Shown: piece by piece, positions 1 to 6,008 of the stretch
Numbering within the stretch: position 1 is the stretch's first letter
Layout of the letters: every line of letters starts with the position of its first letter
Source: Anaerolineales bacterium UBA4823
GTDB lineage: Bacteria > Chloroflexota > Anaerolineae > Anaerolineales > UBA4823
Length of the DNA: 6,065 nt
Assembly: GCA_002402275.1 (NCBI GenBank)
Contig: DHFN01000097.1
Location: 1 to 6,065 of the forward strand
Reading direction: 5' to 3'
Made by a program: the position numbers and the translations under genes
The notes under the pieces: model-generated
What the model was told of the DNA's origin: nothing
Databases searched by the model: none
Seen by the model: only the letters and a program-made list of their open reading frames with translations

Positions 1-1370
1 ATTCCCACTGCAACAGCCAATGCAGCCGCCATGGCACCCGCCTCCAAAGGATGTTCTACAATGTGCAAGGGATGACCGGTGACATCGCTGATGATCTGGG
101 GCCAGATCTCGCTTTGGCAGCCACCTCCAATGGCATTCATGGCATCAAATTCATAGCCAAGATGATTCAGGGCTTCGCAAATCCAACGGATGTGATAAGC
201 CACCCCTTCCATCACTGCCCGGGTGAAATGGGCTTTGGTATGCCCCATTTGCAAACCAACAAAACCACCTCGGGCATAATGATCGAGGACCGGTGCCCGT
301 TCACCAGAAAGCCAGGGCAGGAATATCAATTTATCTGAACCGGGTGGAACTTGGGCTGCCATCGCATTCAATTGGGTATAGCTTGAAACACCTTGAGCAT
401 GGGCTTGGCGGGTTTCTTCCTGGCAGAGAGTGTCGCGAAACCACATCAAAGCTCCACCGCCGGTTTCCATTTCACCAGCGATCACCCATTTATCAGGATG
501 ATAGTGACTGAGCCCCCAGAATGGTTTTTGTGGGTCATTGCGAAATTCTGCGGTAGAAATCCCCACCCAGGTGGCTGTACCAATACAGAGATGAGCTTTT
601 CCAACCCGGTTTGCACCCGCTCCGGATTGAGCAGCCGAGACATCCCCACCGGCATTGACCACTGGAGTTCCGGGTAGTAGACCGGTCAGTTGAGCCGCTG
701 CCTGGCTGATCTCGCCAATGACTGCAGTGCAAGGCAAGGCAGGGGGAAGTTTTTCGAGGGGTATGCCCAGTAAATCACAGGCTTCTTTTGACCAGGTTTT
801 TTTGTAAGGGTCGAACAGGAAATAAGCCGAGGCGCCAACCCAATCGGTGACCACTTTTCCGGTCAATTTATAAAGAAGGTACTCCTTGCAATCGAATAGA
901 TAAGCTGTTCTCTTCCAAAGATCAGGACGTTCTTCTTTGAGCCAGAGAATCTTCGGTGGGACATCTTTCGCGGTGGGAATGTTCCCGGTAAATTGAAACA
1001 GTTTGTTAGGGGTGTCGCCTTGCATCAAGCGATCGGCTTGGGGGACACTGCGCAGATCTAACCAGCTTAACATAGGGGTTAAAGGGTGACAATTTTCATC
1101 CATCGGAAGAGTGTTGAACATTTGGGCAGAGATGCCCACTCCGAGGATTTCAGCCGGGTCTATTCTTGCTTGCTCAATCACGTTGCGCGTGGTGGCAGCC
1201 ACAGCTTGCCACAATTCTTCGGGATCCTGTTCCACCCAATCGGGTTTTGGATAGTAAAGCCCGTAATCCTGGTAAACAGAATGAATTACAACTCCTTTTA
1301 AATCTGTAAGAACAGCTTTATCCCCCCCTGTGCCAGTATCGTGGGCAAGAATGTATTTTTTTTGGGTCAT
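1..1370 (-). CDS. FGGY-family carbohydrate kinase (xylulokinase-like), 3' end cut by window edge
   Basis: ATP-dependent cytoplasmic kinase for a sugar, ketose or polyol; the exact substrate is not predictable. I translated 456 uninterrupted codons from the ATG at 1370-1368 to the left edge. The N-terminal phosphate-binding motif is HDTGTGGDKAVLTD (residues 10-23, DxGT at D11). An LSWLDLRS segment resembles the family's WxDxR motif. The catalytic-base motif is NAGGD, with D243 close to the position of the catalytic aspartate in XylB and GlpK. The C-terminal adenine-site motif is GGGCQSEIW (G415-W423), followed by EHPLEAGAMAAAL. Families of this type run about 490-520 residues, so only the last few dozen are missing. 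The start is 5 nt after the stop of the NTase-like gene, with AGGTGA overlapping that stop. The first 50 nt contain A8 and G7 runs, yet the frame stays open. Family assignment is firm; the xylulose/ribulose/other substrate choice is open. Confidence 0.93.
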   Translation of the reverse strand, partial: MTQKKYILAHDTGTGGDKAVLTDLKGVVIHSVYQDYGLYYPKPDWVEQDPEELWQAVAATTRNVIEQARIDPAEILGVGISAQMFNTLPMDENCHPLTPMLSWLDLRSVPQADRLMQGDTPNKLFQFTGNIPTAKDVPPKILWLKEERPDLWKRTAYLFDCKEYLLYKLTGKVVTDWVGASAYFLFDPYKKTWSKEACDLLGIPLEKLPPALPCTAVIGEISQAAAQLTGLLPGTPVVNAGGDVSAAQSGAGANRVGKAHLCIGTATWVGISTAEFRNDPQKPFWGLSHYHPDKWVIAGEMETGGGALMWFRDTLCQEETRQAHAQGVSSYTQLNAMAAQVPPGSDKLIFLPWLSGERAPVLDHYARGGFVGLQMGHTKAHFTRAVMEGVAYHIRWICEALNHLGYEFDAMNAIGGGCQSEIWPQIISDVTGHPLHIVEHPLEAGAMAAALAVAVG

Positions 1371-1375
1371 GCCGT

Positions 1376-1381
1376 TCACCT
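1376..1381 (-). promoter_or_regulatory. Ribosome-binding site of the kinase, overlapping the upstream stop codon
   Basis: On the minus strand AGGTGA is made of the last sense codon (AGG) and the stop (TGA) of the NTase-like gene. It lies 5 nt before the kinase ATG. It fits the downstream half of the GGAGGTGA consensus and fixes the kinase start. The overlap implies that ribosomes finishing the upstream gene reinitiate here (translational coupling). Confidence 0.8.
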
Positions 1382-2158
1382 ATTGATCAATTCTTCGACA
1401 TCTTTGTACCATTTAAGGCGTTCACCCACCACTGCCCGCATTCTCCATTTGGTCGTTTTGGGTTGTTGGTTAATTTGCTCTAAAAGTTGAGTGATGCGGT
1501 CTCTTACAACCCGGCGATCCTCGTTGGTCAGCCGGCTATAATGGTCTAGTTCTTCGCTGACCAGTTTTAGATTGGAGGTTACTGTCCTCCAAAAGCCCCA
1601 ATCGTCTGCCAGTGTTTTGGTAATTAACTCTCCATTGATGGTTTCTTCGTCATTATTTCCAATGGGATGTTCCCGCAGCAGCATTATCGTATCAATTAAA
1701 TCCTTCTCATTGATTTTGACGATCTGCATTTTTTCTAAGAGAAGTTCCGCTAACGGTAAAGTCAAAGTTTCTTTTTCTAAACGACCCACAAAATTAACTG
1801 GGTGACAAAAGTCTAATTTGTTAAAAAAGACATCTATATGGCGTCCATATAAGGGGTCATGAAAAAGCAGGCGTGATTCGCTAAAGAGTTGAGTAACGGT
1901 TTTATCCTCTTCGTAACCTAATTCTGCCATCAGGCGGGAGATATCCTTGAAAAAGCGGGGATAGGAGGCAAAATCAATATCGGTAAATTTGCGCCCCAAC
2001 TCGTCTTGAATATAGCCATATTGAGGACAATGAGTGCGAAAAGCCAGGGCTCCAATCAGGCGCATGATGACATGCTGATATTCAGGTTGTGAGAGCGCGT
2101 CTAAAATTCGGGTTCGCTCTGTATAGAAATCTTCTTGAATTTCGCCAAACTTATCCAT
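1376..2158 (-). CDS. Nucleotidyltransferase-fold protein (MNT/AbiEii-like), function unknown
   Basis: 260-residue soluble protein. I recognise the outline of the polymerase-beta-type nucleotidyltransferase fold but no specific family. A glycine-containing turn (RLIGALAFR, G36) precedes the acidic pair FTDIDF (D60, D62). A candidate third metal-binding acid lies in RHIDVFF (D109). The helix LPLAELLLEKMQIVKINEKD (134-153) followed by LIDTIMLL (154-161) matches the 'ellltKLq...kDl.D...Ll' segment of AbiEii-like and kanamycin-NTase-like proteins. The usual GG/GS turn is here GA, a small deviation. The remaining ~100 residues are helical and charged, without a motif I know. Known members transfer NMP to small molecules, proteins or tRNA; the substrate here is unknown. 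It sits 9 nt after the phosphoesterase and 5 nt before the kinase, so it belongs to the operon. No AbiEi-like antitoxin is next to it, so a toxin role is not favoured. Confidence 0.72.
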   Translation of the reverse strand: MDKFGEIQEDFYTERTRILDALSQPEYQHVIMRLIGALAFRTHCPQYGYIQDELGRKFTDIDFASYPRFFKDISRLMAELGYEEDKTVTQLFSESRLLFHDPLYGRHIDVFFNKLDFCHPVNFVGRLEKETLTLPLAELLLEKMQIVKINEKDLIDTIMLLREHPIGNNDEETINGELITKTLADDWGFWRTVTSNLKLVSEELDHYSRLTNEDRRVVRDRITQLLEQINQQPKTTKWRMRAVVGERLKWYKDVEELINR

Positions 2159-2161
2159 ACT

Positions 2162-2167
2162 TCACCT
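2162..2167 (-). promoter_or_regulatory. Ribosome-binding site of the NTase-like gene
   Basis: AGGTGA directly abuts the TAA stop of the phosphoesterase and lies 3 nt before the ATG at 2158-2156. The short spacing is acceptable for this downstream-shifted form of the site. The same hexamer serves the kinase, and both sites suggest coupled translation along the operon. Confidence 0.7.
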
Positions 2168-3145
2168 TTATCCGGAAATTAATAGATGACCTTTGACTTT
2201 TCCATTTTCTAAATTGATAATGGCTGCTTTCATTATACCCTCGGCATATTCACTGCCTGCGTTAATACATAACGTGCGACCGATACGGGTATGCCCAGGC
2301 GATTCATGGATATGACCATGCAGAGTGAGTAAAGGCTGCACTTTTTCGATGAATGCCCGTACTGCAGTTGAACCAGCTGATTTCATGACCACTTGACCGC
2401 CTTGGGTGATAATGCGTAGATCTTTATCCAACTCGGGGCATTGATCTAGACCAGAGTCTAATGGAGGAACATGTAAGACACAAATTGACTTCTCGGGGTT
2501 TTGGATAAGTTCTTCGAGTTTATTCAGGCGTTTTTCTAGTTCAGTTTCCTCTAAGTCACGAGCACAAGCCCAAGGAGTCATATTGGCATTAGAATTGCCA
2601 TAAAGCTCGTAATCGCCTTCTAAAATGCACCGACGCATATCCGGATTGTGGACGAACTTGAATCCTTCGATTTCAGAATCGATCGAAGGGAGATCGTCAT
2701 TGCCAGGCATAAAATAAAGTTGAATATTTTGGGGGGCTAGTTTATCCTCCGCCAGGACCATCCATTCATGGACGCGTTTGCGCATTTCTTCCTCAAAGCG
2801 AGCATCCATTTTTTGATGATCATTCTCCAATTCATCCGCTTCGTCTTTCTCTAAGATGATCGGATAAAAGCCAACATTGCTGATCGTTCGTTTGGCTTTT
2901 TCAAGTTCCTCTTGGGTACTTGCCTCTTCTTTTTGACCGAATAAATAACCCACATAATAACCATTGCCTTGATTGACCATGGGAACCATGGCTTTACCGG
3001 TAACGTCTCCACCAACAATTAATACGTTGGCTTTGTACTGGGTAGCAGCCGCTAAAAATTTTCTAAATACCAGCTCGGAGCCATGAAAGTCAGATCCATA
3101 TAATAATCGAATAATCTTTGAACCACTAATATTTTTACCAAACAT
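2168..3145 (-). CDS. Calcineurin-like metallophosphoesterase, Icc-related
   Basis: Cytoplasmic dinuclear-metal phosphoesterase of 325 residues, hydrolysing a phosphomono- or diester; the substrate is unknown. All metal-binding blocks are present in order: GSDFHG (D19, H21), VGGDVTG (D47), PGNDD (N149, D150), LHVPP (H225) and HGHIHES (H278, H280), then an INAGS tail. The stretch GSTAVR...QPLLTLHGHIHESPG strongly resembles Icc-related predicted phosphoesterases (COG2129-type). Between blocks two and three lies an unusually long, highly charged helical region (about 70-138, rich in E, K and D) that could form a cap over the active site. The start ATG is preceded by GGAG at 8 nt spacing (3154-3157). 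The gene is followed after 9 nt by the NTase-like gene and separated from the permease by a 103-nt gap with a hairpin. There is no signal peptide. An active enzyme is very likely. Confidence 0.92.
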   Translation of the reverse strand: MFGKNISGSKIIRLLYGSDFHGSELVFRKFLAAATQYKANVLIVGGDVTGKAMVPMVNQGNGYYVGYLFGQKEEASTQEELEKAKRTISNVGFYPIILEKDEADELENDHQKMDARFEEEMRKRVHEWMVLAEDKLAPQNIQLYFMPGNDDLPSIDSEIEGFKFVHNPDMRRCILEGDYELYGNSNANMTPWACARDLEETELEKRLNKLEELIQNPEKSICVLHVPPLDSGLDQCPELDKDLRIITQGGQVVMKSAGSTAVRAFIEKVQPLLTLHGHIHESPGHTRIGRTLCINAGSEYAEGIMKAAIINLENGKVKGHLLISG

Positions 3146-3153
3146 ACTATTTT

Positions 3154-3157
3154 CTCC
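3154..3157 (-). promoter_or_regulatory. Ribosome-binding site of the metallophosphoesterase
   Basis: GGAG lies 8 nt before the ATG at 3145-3143. No in-frame alternative start has a better site. The gene therefore has its own initiation signal, in contrast to the two coupled genes after it. Confidence 0.65.
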
Positions 3158-3193
3158 AAAATAATTTCCGGGAATGTTTTGTTGCTAAAGAGA

Positions 3194-3236
3194 TTATTCC
3201 CCTTCCTTAATAGCAGGAATTATGGAAGGGGAATAA
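3194..3236 (-). terminator. Long hairpin between permease and phosphoesterase (attenuator or mRNA-processing/stability element)
   Basis: Thirteen perfectly paired bases (TTATTCCCCTTCC at 3194-3206 against its complement at 3224-3236) continue, after one T-T mismatch, into a 4-bp upper stem (3208-3211/3219-3222) with a 7-nt loop. Read on the minus strand, a T6 run precedes the stem and TCTCTTTAGC follows it. The U-rich tail is weak, so this is not a textbook terminator. It lies 13 nt after the permease stop codon. A partial terminator or a 3' stabilising hairpin for the permease message would fit, letting the distal genes be expressed at a different level. Read on the plus strand the stem is followed by an A run, so it is not a rightward terminator. 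Confidence 0.6.
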
Positions 3237-3248
3237 AAAAGTTCAGGT

Positions 3249-4865
3249 TTAAACTGGTGGGACAGATTGGAAAGTCCAGTTGATATCGATTCCTTCTTTT
3301 TTCAGGCGATAAGAGCGGGCAATATAAAACACGATCAACCCACTTATGATAAATCCAAAGAGTGTGCCAAGGGTTCCAACACCTATCCGACCGCCTACCG
3401 CTGGGAAGAGGAAAGAGGCAATGATCATCCAGAGCAAATAAGCCAGGGTGATGCTGCCAATGATGGTGATGACCGGAACTTTCCCAATCCGACGGCGGAC
3501 AAATCCTGAGGCATTCTCAAATAAGTCGGGTTTGAGGAACGGGAAAAGGGTCATTGCAGTAACCGGTACGAGTTGAGTACAAACAGCAAAGAAGACGAAG
3601 TTCAACTGTGCACCCATCACACCCCCTGTTGCGGCATCAATGATCCCAATTTCGGCTATGATCGTGATGATCGCGATCGCGATAATCGGGCTGTGCAGTT
3701 TCGGGTGAATATAGCAAACCTTCTCCGGGATCAGACGATCAAATGACCAAGCAAAGATAATCCGGGAGCAATAGAAGAAGTACGTTTGAGCTAAATTGAT
3801 CAAGGTGTAGATCCAAGCAATGGCTACAAACCATAGCAGGGGCAAATATGGTTTAAGGATGGCGGCATAGAAGGTGATCCAGGGCATAGGATTGGCTTCA
3901 GATACGCCAGCGTTGCTCAGATAACTTTCAGCCGCAATCCATTCCAAGGGGACTAAGCGTTGAAGCAGGAGAGCTCCCACTACGAAAATTGCCCAGGTTA
4001 CAATCAATGAAGACCAGCTGCCAGCTAATAAGGTTTTTTCAGCTTGCTTGACTTCTCCAGCGAAGAAAGTAGGGATGTAGTAGCCATAGAAGATCCAAAA
4101 GCCCATGATCAACCCCGCCAGAGTCATTTTGGCGACGTTGGGATCAACTACCATACCGTTATCTTTTGCCAATTGGATGCGTCCAGCATAACTTCCGGCA
4201 CCCATGAATTTATCCCAAGCAGCCGGGAAAGCATCGGCTGGGGCAGTGCCTAACTGAAAATAAATCACAGCCCAGGCGCCTAAGCCGAGGAAGAATCCGA
4301 CCTCTAAGATGCGTAGGATGGTGCGAGTGGGCAGGATCATTGTGACAAAAGTAATGAGGGCACAAACAGTACCGATAAGAATAATTCCATTTGTGGTACT
4401 TGCCCAACTGGCAAAATTGATGAAAGCTTGGTTGTTCGTGACAATTCCCATCGTGCGGAAAAGGACTGGAATAGCGGTTTTGGGGATCCAGGCGATTAAC
4501 GACCCGGCAACCATTGCACTAAAAATAACTAAGGTCCAGCTTGCTGCGAATGCCAGTGGAGCACTAAGGGTTCGACTGGCAAGTGTATAATCCGCAGCCG
4601 AACGGGGCATGGTGGCGCCAATACAGGCGTAGGTGTATGCGTGGAATAGACAGAACACCATTGCGACGGTGAGGACACCAATGATACTGCTACCTGGCCA
4701 GACTCCAGCTACCCAGGAAAATGGGATCAAACCGGAGGAGGACAGACTAATGCAGTGAACGCCGAAGACCATTGCTCCAAAAACCCCAATTGTACGAACT
4801 AATCCAGAGCTTTTACGAGCGTATAAACGTCGGTCTCCGCTTGCAGTTGTTTTGACTTGTGCCAT
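3249..4865 (-). CDS. APC-superfamily permease (amino-acid/polyamine/organocation transporter-like)
   Basis: 538-residue inner-membrane secondary transporter. Hydrophobicity by eye gives about 12 membrane segments, near residues 25-47, 58-80, 105-127, 159-178, 187-205, 248-268, 284-303, 331-360, 392-410, 419-443, 464-487 and 496-516. APC signatures are MPRSAADYTLASRTLSAPLAF near 86-106 (family 'PrsGGdYvf.sR' after helix 2) and FDRLIPEKV...HSP (375-393) after helix 8. The helix 5-6 loop (about 206-247) is long and polar. Helix 1 reads GVFGAMVFGVHCISLSSSG and lacks the GSGIF-type substrate motif of classical amino-acid permeases, so the substrate may be atypical. The start has AGGAGG at 5 nt spacing. 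Family is secure; substrate and coupling ion are unknown. Lying between a GntR repressor and a kinase operon, it probably imports the operon's substrate. Confidence 0.92.
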   Translation of the reverse strand: MAQVKTTASGDRRLYARKSSGLVRTIGVFGAMVFGVHCISLSSSGLIPFSWVAGVWPGSSIIGVLTVAMVFCLFHAYTYACIGATMPRSAADYTLASRTLSAPLAFAASWTLVIFSAMVAGSLIAWIPKTAIPVLFRTMGIVTNNQAFINFASWASTTNGIILIGTVCALITFVTMILPTRTILRILEVGFFLGLGAWAVIYFQLGTAPADAFPAAWDKFMGAGSYAGRIQLAKDNGMVVDPNVAKMTLAGLIMGFWIFYGYYIPTFFAGEVKQAEKTLLAGSWSSLIVTWAIFVVGALLLQRLVPLEWIAAESYLSNAGVSEANPMPWITFYAAILKPYLPLLWFVAIAWIYTLINLAQTYFFYCSRIIFAWSFDRLIPEKVCYIHPKLHSPIIAIAIITIIAEIGIIDAATGGVMGAQLNFVFFAVCTQLVPVTAMTLFPFLKPDLFENASGFVRRRIGKVPVITIIGSITLAYLLWMIIASFLFPAVGGRIGVGTLGTLFGFIISGLIVFYIARSYRLKKEGIDINWTFQSVPPV

Positions 4866-4870
4866 TTTAG

Positions 4871-4876
4871 CCTCCT
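4871..4876 (-). promoter_or_regulatory. Strong ribosome-binding site of the permease
   Basis: A perfect AGGAGG lies 5 nt before the ATG at 4865-4863, the strongest site in the window. A small 5-bp stem (TGATT at 4876-4880 with AATCA at 4886-4890) touches its upstream edge, but with only A/T-rich pairs it is unlikely to hide the site. Confidence 0.85.
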
Positions 4877-4926
4877 GATTGAAAAAATCAAAAAGATAGT
4901 CCTGAAATGAATTTACCTGGTAGAAC

Positions 4927-4953
4927 CTCTCAGAAATTAAGATTTTTCGAGAG
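4927..4953 (-). other. Imperfect hairpin in the repressor-permease gap
   Basis: CTCTC (4927-4931) pairs with GAGAG (4949-4953). After a bulged A, GAAA (4933-4936) pairs with TTTC (4945-4948), leaving an 8-nt loop. On the minus strand the stem is followed by GGTTCTACCAGG, with no U tract, so it is not a clear intrinsic terminator. It lies about midway in the 117-nt gap after the repressor stop codon. It could be an mRNA-processing or stability element between repressor and permease messages. I found no convincing separate permease promoter in this gap. Confidence 0.35.
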
Positions 4954-4982
4954 AGATCTAGGTTAGGTGGAGAATAATTTAG

Positions 4983-5801
4983 TTAGGTTAATCCAGATGG
5001 CGGACCTCCTTTCTGGTCGGTTGATAGGTTTTCTAGTCTTTGCGGTCGTGGAAAGTCAACAGGATCTATCCTTAATGGTTCTAAGGCGACTTCCATGTGA
5101 ATACGGACAAAGTCACTGCGGAAAAAATCTTGCGAATATTCGATAGGAGCGCCTGTGTTGGAGTTATAAAAAACCCGCGATAACATCAACAAGGGATAGC
5201 CTTCTTCTACCCGCAATTGTTGGGCTATGGCATCATTGGCAGCAACAGCTTCGATTGCTTGAGAGATGCGACTTAAATTAACACCATACACGCCGACCAA
5301 TAGATCAAAGATAGGAGTTTTTTCTAAATCCCAATCCTCTAGATTAGGACATCGAGAACAAGGAAAATAAGCGTGTTCTAAGATGACGGGAACACGGTTG
5401 GCAAAACGGAGAATGACTACTCGATAGAGAGGGTGTCCGATCTCTACCTCGAGTAGCTCTGCCAGACGCCGGCTGGCAACCACCTCACAAAACTCTAAGA
5501 GCTGGCTGGCGGTTGCAAGATTGCGGTCGCGCATGGCTTTGAGGTTGTTGATTAATTCATGGGATTCATAGGTAACGCGTGGGCGGGCAACGTAAGTGCC
5601 AGAACCATGCCGGCGTTCTAGCAAGCCCTCGCTGACGAGTTCGGTGAGCGCTTTGCGGACAGTCATCCGACTAACGCCGAGCTCTTCGCTGTACTCGCGT
5701 TCCGATTGCAGCTTACTTTCTGGAGGGAGTTTTCCCGAAAGAATAAGTTCGGCGATATATTCTTGGATTTGCACGTACAGCGGTTTATTGAGTCCGCTCA
5801 T
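4983..5801 (-). CDS. GntR-family transcriptional regulator, HutC subfamily (UTRA effector domain)
   Basis: Cytoplasmic one-component regulator of 272 residues. The N-terminal winged helix-turn-helix spans about residues 7-72: PLYVQIQEYIAELILSGKL, then SEREYSEELGVSRMTVRKAL with the recognition helix, then the wing EGLLERRHGSGTYV. The UTRA effector-binding domain (about 90-240) shows HPLYRVVILRFANRVPVILE, PIFDLLVGVYGVNL, AIEAVAANDAIAQQL and GAPIEYSQDFFRSDF, all typical of HutC-type proteins. The last ~25 residues are proline-rich and divergent. The ATG at 5801-5799 is preferred: a GTG 12 nt upstream (5813-5811) is in frame but overlaps the only Shine-Dalgarno (AGGAAG, 5813-5818), which lies 11 nt before the ATG. 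Family members usually repress and are relieved by a sugar phosphate, amino acid or similar metabolite. The three AAGTGGTAT sites upstream suggest autoregulation and control of the downstream operon. Confidence 0.93.
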   Translation of the reverse strand: MSGLNKPLYVQIQEYIAELILSGKLPPESKLQSEREYSEELGVSRMTVRKALTELVSEGLLERRHGSGTYVARPRVTYESHELINNLKAMRDRNLATASQLLEFCEVVASRRLAELLEVEIGHPLYRVVILRFANRVPVILEHAYFPCSRCPNLEDWDLEKTPIFDLLVGVYGVNLSRISQAIEAVAANDAIAQQLRVEEGYPLLMLSRVFYNSNTGAPIEYSQDFFRSDFVRIHMEVALEPLRIDPVDFPRPQRLENLSTDQKGGPPSGLT

Positions 5802-5806
5802 TGTTA

Positions 5807-5815
5807 ATACCACTT
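5807..5815 (-). promoter_or_regulatory. Operator-like repeat, inverted copy next to the repressor start
   Basis: On the minus strand AAGTGGTAT(T), identical over 9 nt to the copies at 5852-5860 and 6010-6018 on the plus strand. It partly overlaps the repressor's AGGAAG site. It is a candidate binding half-site for the GntR-type repressor, consistent with GGT-containing HutC-family operators (inference). Confidence 0.5.
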
Positions 5816-5835
5816 CCTATTTTTGTTGTCATTAC

Positions 5836-5852
5836 TTGGGATATTGTCCCAA
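5836..5852. promoter_or_regulatory. 17-bp dyad TTGGGA-N5-TCCCAA in the repressor leader
   Basis: Six-base arms are perfectly complementary around TATTG. It lies in the predicted transcribed leader of the repressor and abuts the operator-like repeat beginning at 5851. It could be a separate regulator's binding site or a short RNA stem in the leader. Its first arm also resembles a -35 element on the plus strand (TTGGGA, 16 nt before TATATA at 5858-5863). Confidence 0.45.
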
Positions 5853-5867
5853 AGTGGTATATAGTAT
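5851..5867 (+). promoter_or_regulatory. Operator-like repeat, direct copy 1
   Basis: AAAGTGGTATATAGTAT, matching copy 2 at 6009-6025 at 16 of 17 positions. It lies downstream of the predicted start of the repressor transcript, where a bound repressor could block elongation or early initiation. It contains TATATA, a possible rightward -10. Confidence 0.6.
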
Positions 5868-5906
5868 TCTATGAATTAAAAGGGAGCTTTACCGCTAATT
5901 TTATAT

Positions 5907-5935
5907 ATTATAGCCTAAAATCATCATAAAATCAA
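5907..5935 (-). promoter_or_regulatory. Sigma-70-type promoter of the repressor/operon
   Basis: On the minus strand a -35 TTGATT (5930-5935) is followed after exactly 17 nt by a perfect -10 TATAAT (5907-5912). The predicted start is near 5900, giving a leader of about 100 nt before the repressor ATG. The leader includes the inner two operator-like copies and the dyad. This is the best promoter in the window and, with no clear promoter in the permease gap, may drive the whole cluster. Confidence 0.7.
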
Positions 5936-5968
5936 GGGGATTAACTGAAAAACAAGGAAATTAGTAAC

Positions 5969-5985
5969 AATATTTTGGAAATATT
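5969..5985. repeat. AT-rich dyad AATATTT-TGG-AAATATT
   Basis: Perfect 7-base arms around TGG. It overlaps the -35 of the weak rightward promoter candidate. Because it is almost all A/T, a chance origin is possible. It may be a binding site or simply a curved AT-rich promoter element. Confidence 0.3.
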
Positions 5986-6003
5986 AATAAAATGTGCTTT
6001 AAA
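5975..6003 (+). promoter_or_regulatory. Weak rightward promoter candidate
   Basis: TTGGAA (5975-5980), 17-nt spacer, TTTAAA (5998-6003); each hexamer matches the consensus at four positions. The predicted start falls at about 6010, inside operator-like copy 2, the expected place for a repressor site. It would serve a gene starting beyond the right edge. AT-rich DNA gives such matches easily. Confidence 0.3.
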
Positions 6004-6008
6004 TTAAT

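Noticed and set aside
51..677. Plus-strand open frames opposite the kinase (and similar ones opposite the permease near 4309-4590)
   Set aside because: They lie antisense to well-supported genes, have low-complexity or unfamiliar products and lack ribosome sites. They are by-products of coding on the other strand.
1376..2158. NTase-like gene as an AbiEii toxin of a toxin-antitoxin or phage-defence system
   Set aside because: No AbiEi-like or other antitoxin gene is adjacent. The gene is translationally coupled to metabolic genes.
3164..3176. Small TTCCGGGAA dyad in the permease-phosphoesterase gap
   Set aside because: Four-base arms around one base are expected by chance, and no promoter lies next to it.
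3189..3200. 12-nt sequence AGAGATTATTCC repeated at 6046-6057
   Set aside because: About one 12-nt repeat is expected by chance in a window of this size, and the flanks do not match. The second copy shows no hairpin before the edge.
4927..4953. Hairpin after the repressor gene as an intrinsic terminator
   Set aside because: The stem is short and bulged with no U tract on either strand, so it is listed only as a hairpin.
5811..5813. GTG as start codon of the GntR regulator (276-residue version)
   Set aside because: It overlaps the only Shine-Dalgarno sequence. The ATG 12 nt downstream is spaced to use it and begins just before the conserved DNA-binding domain.
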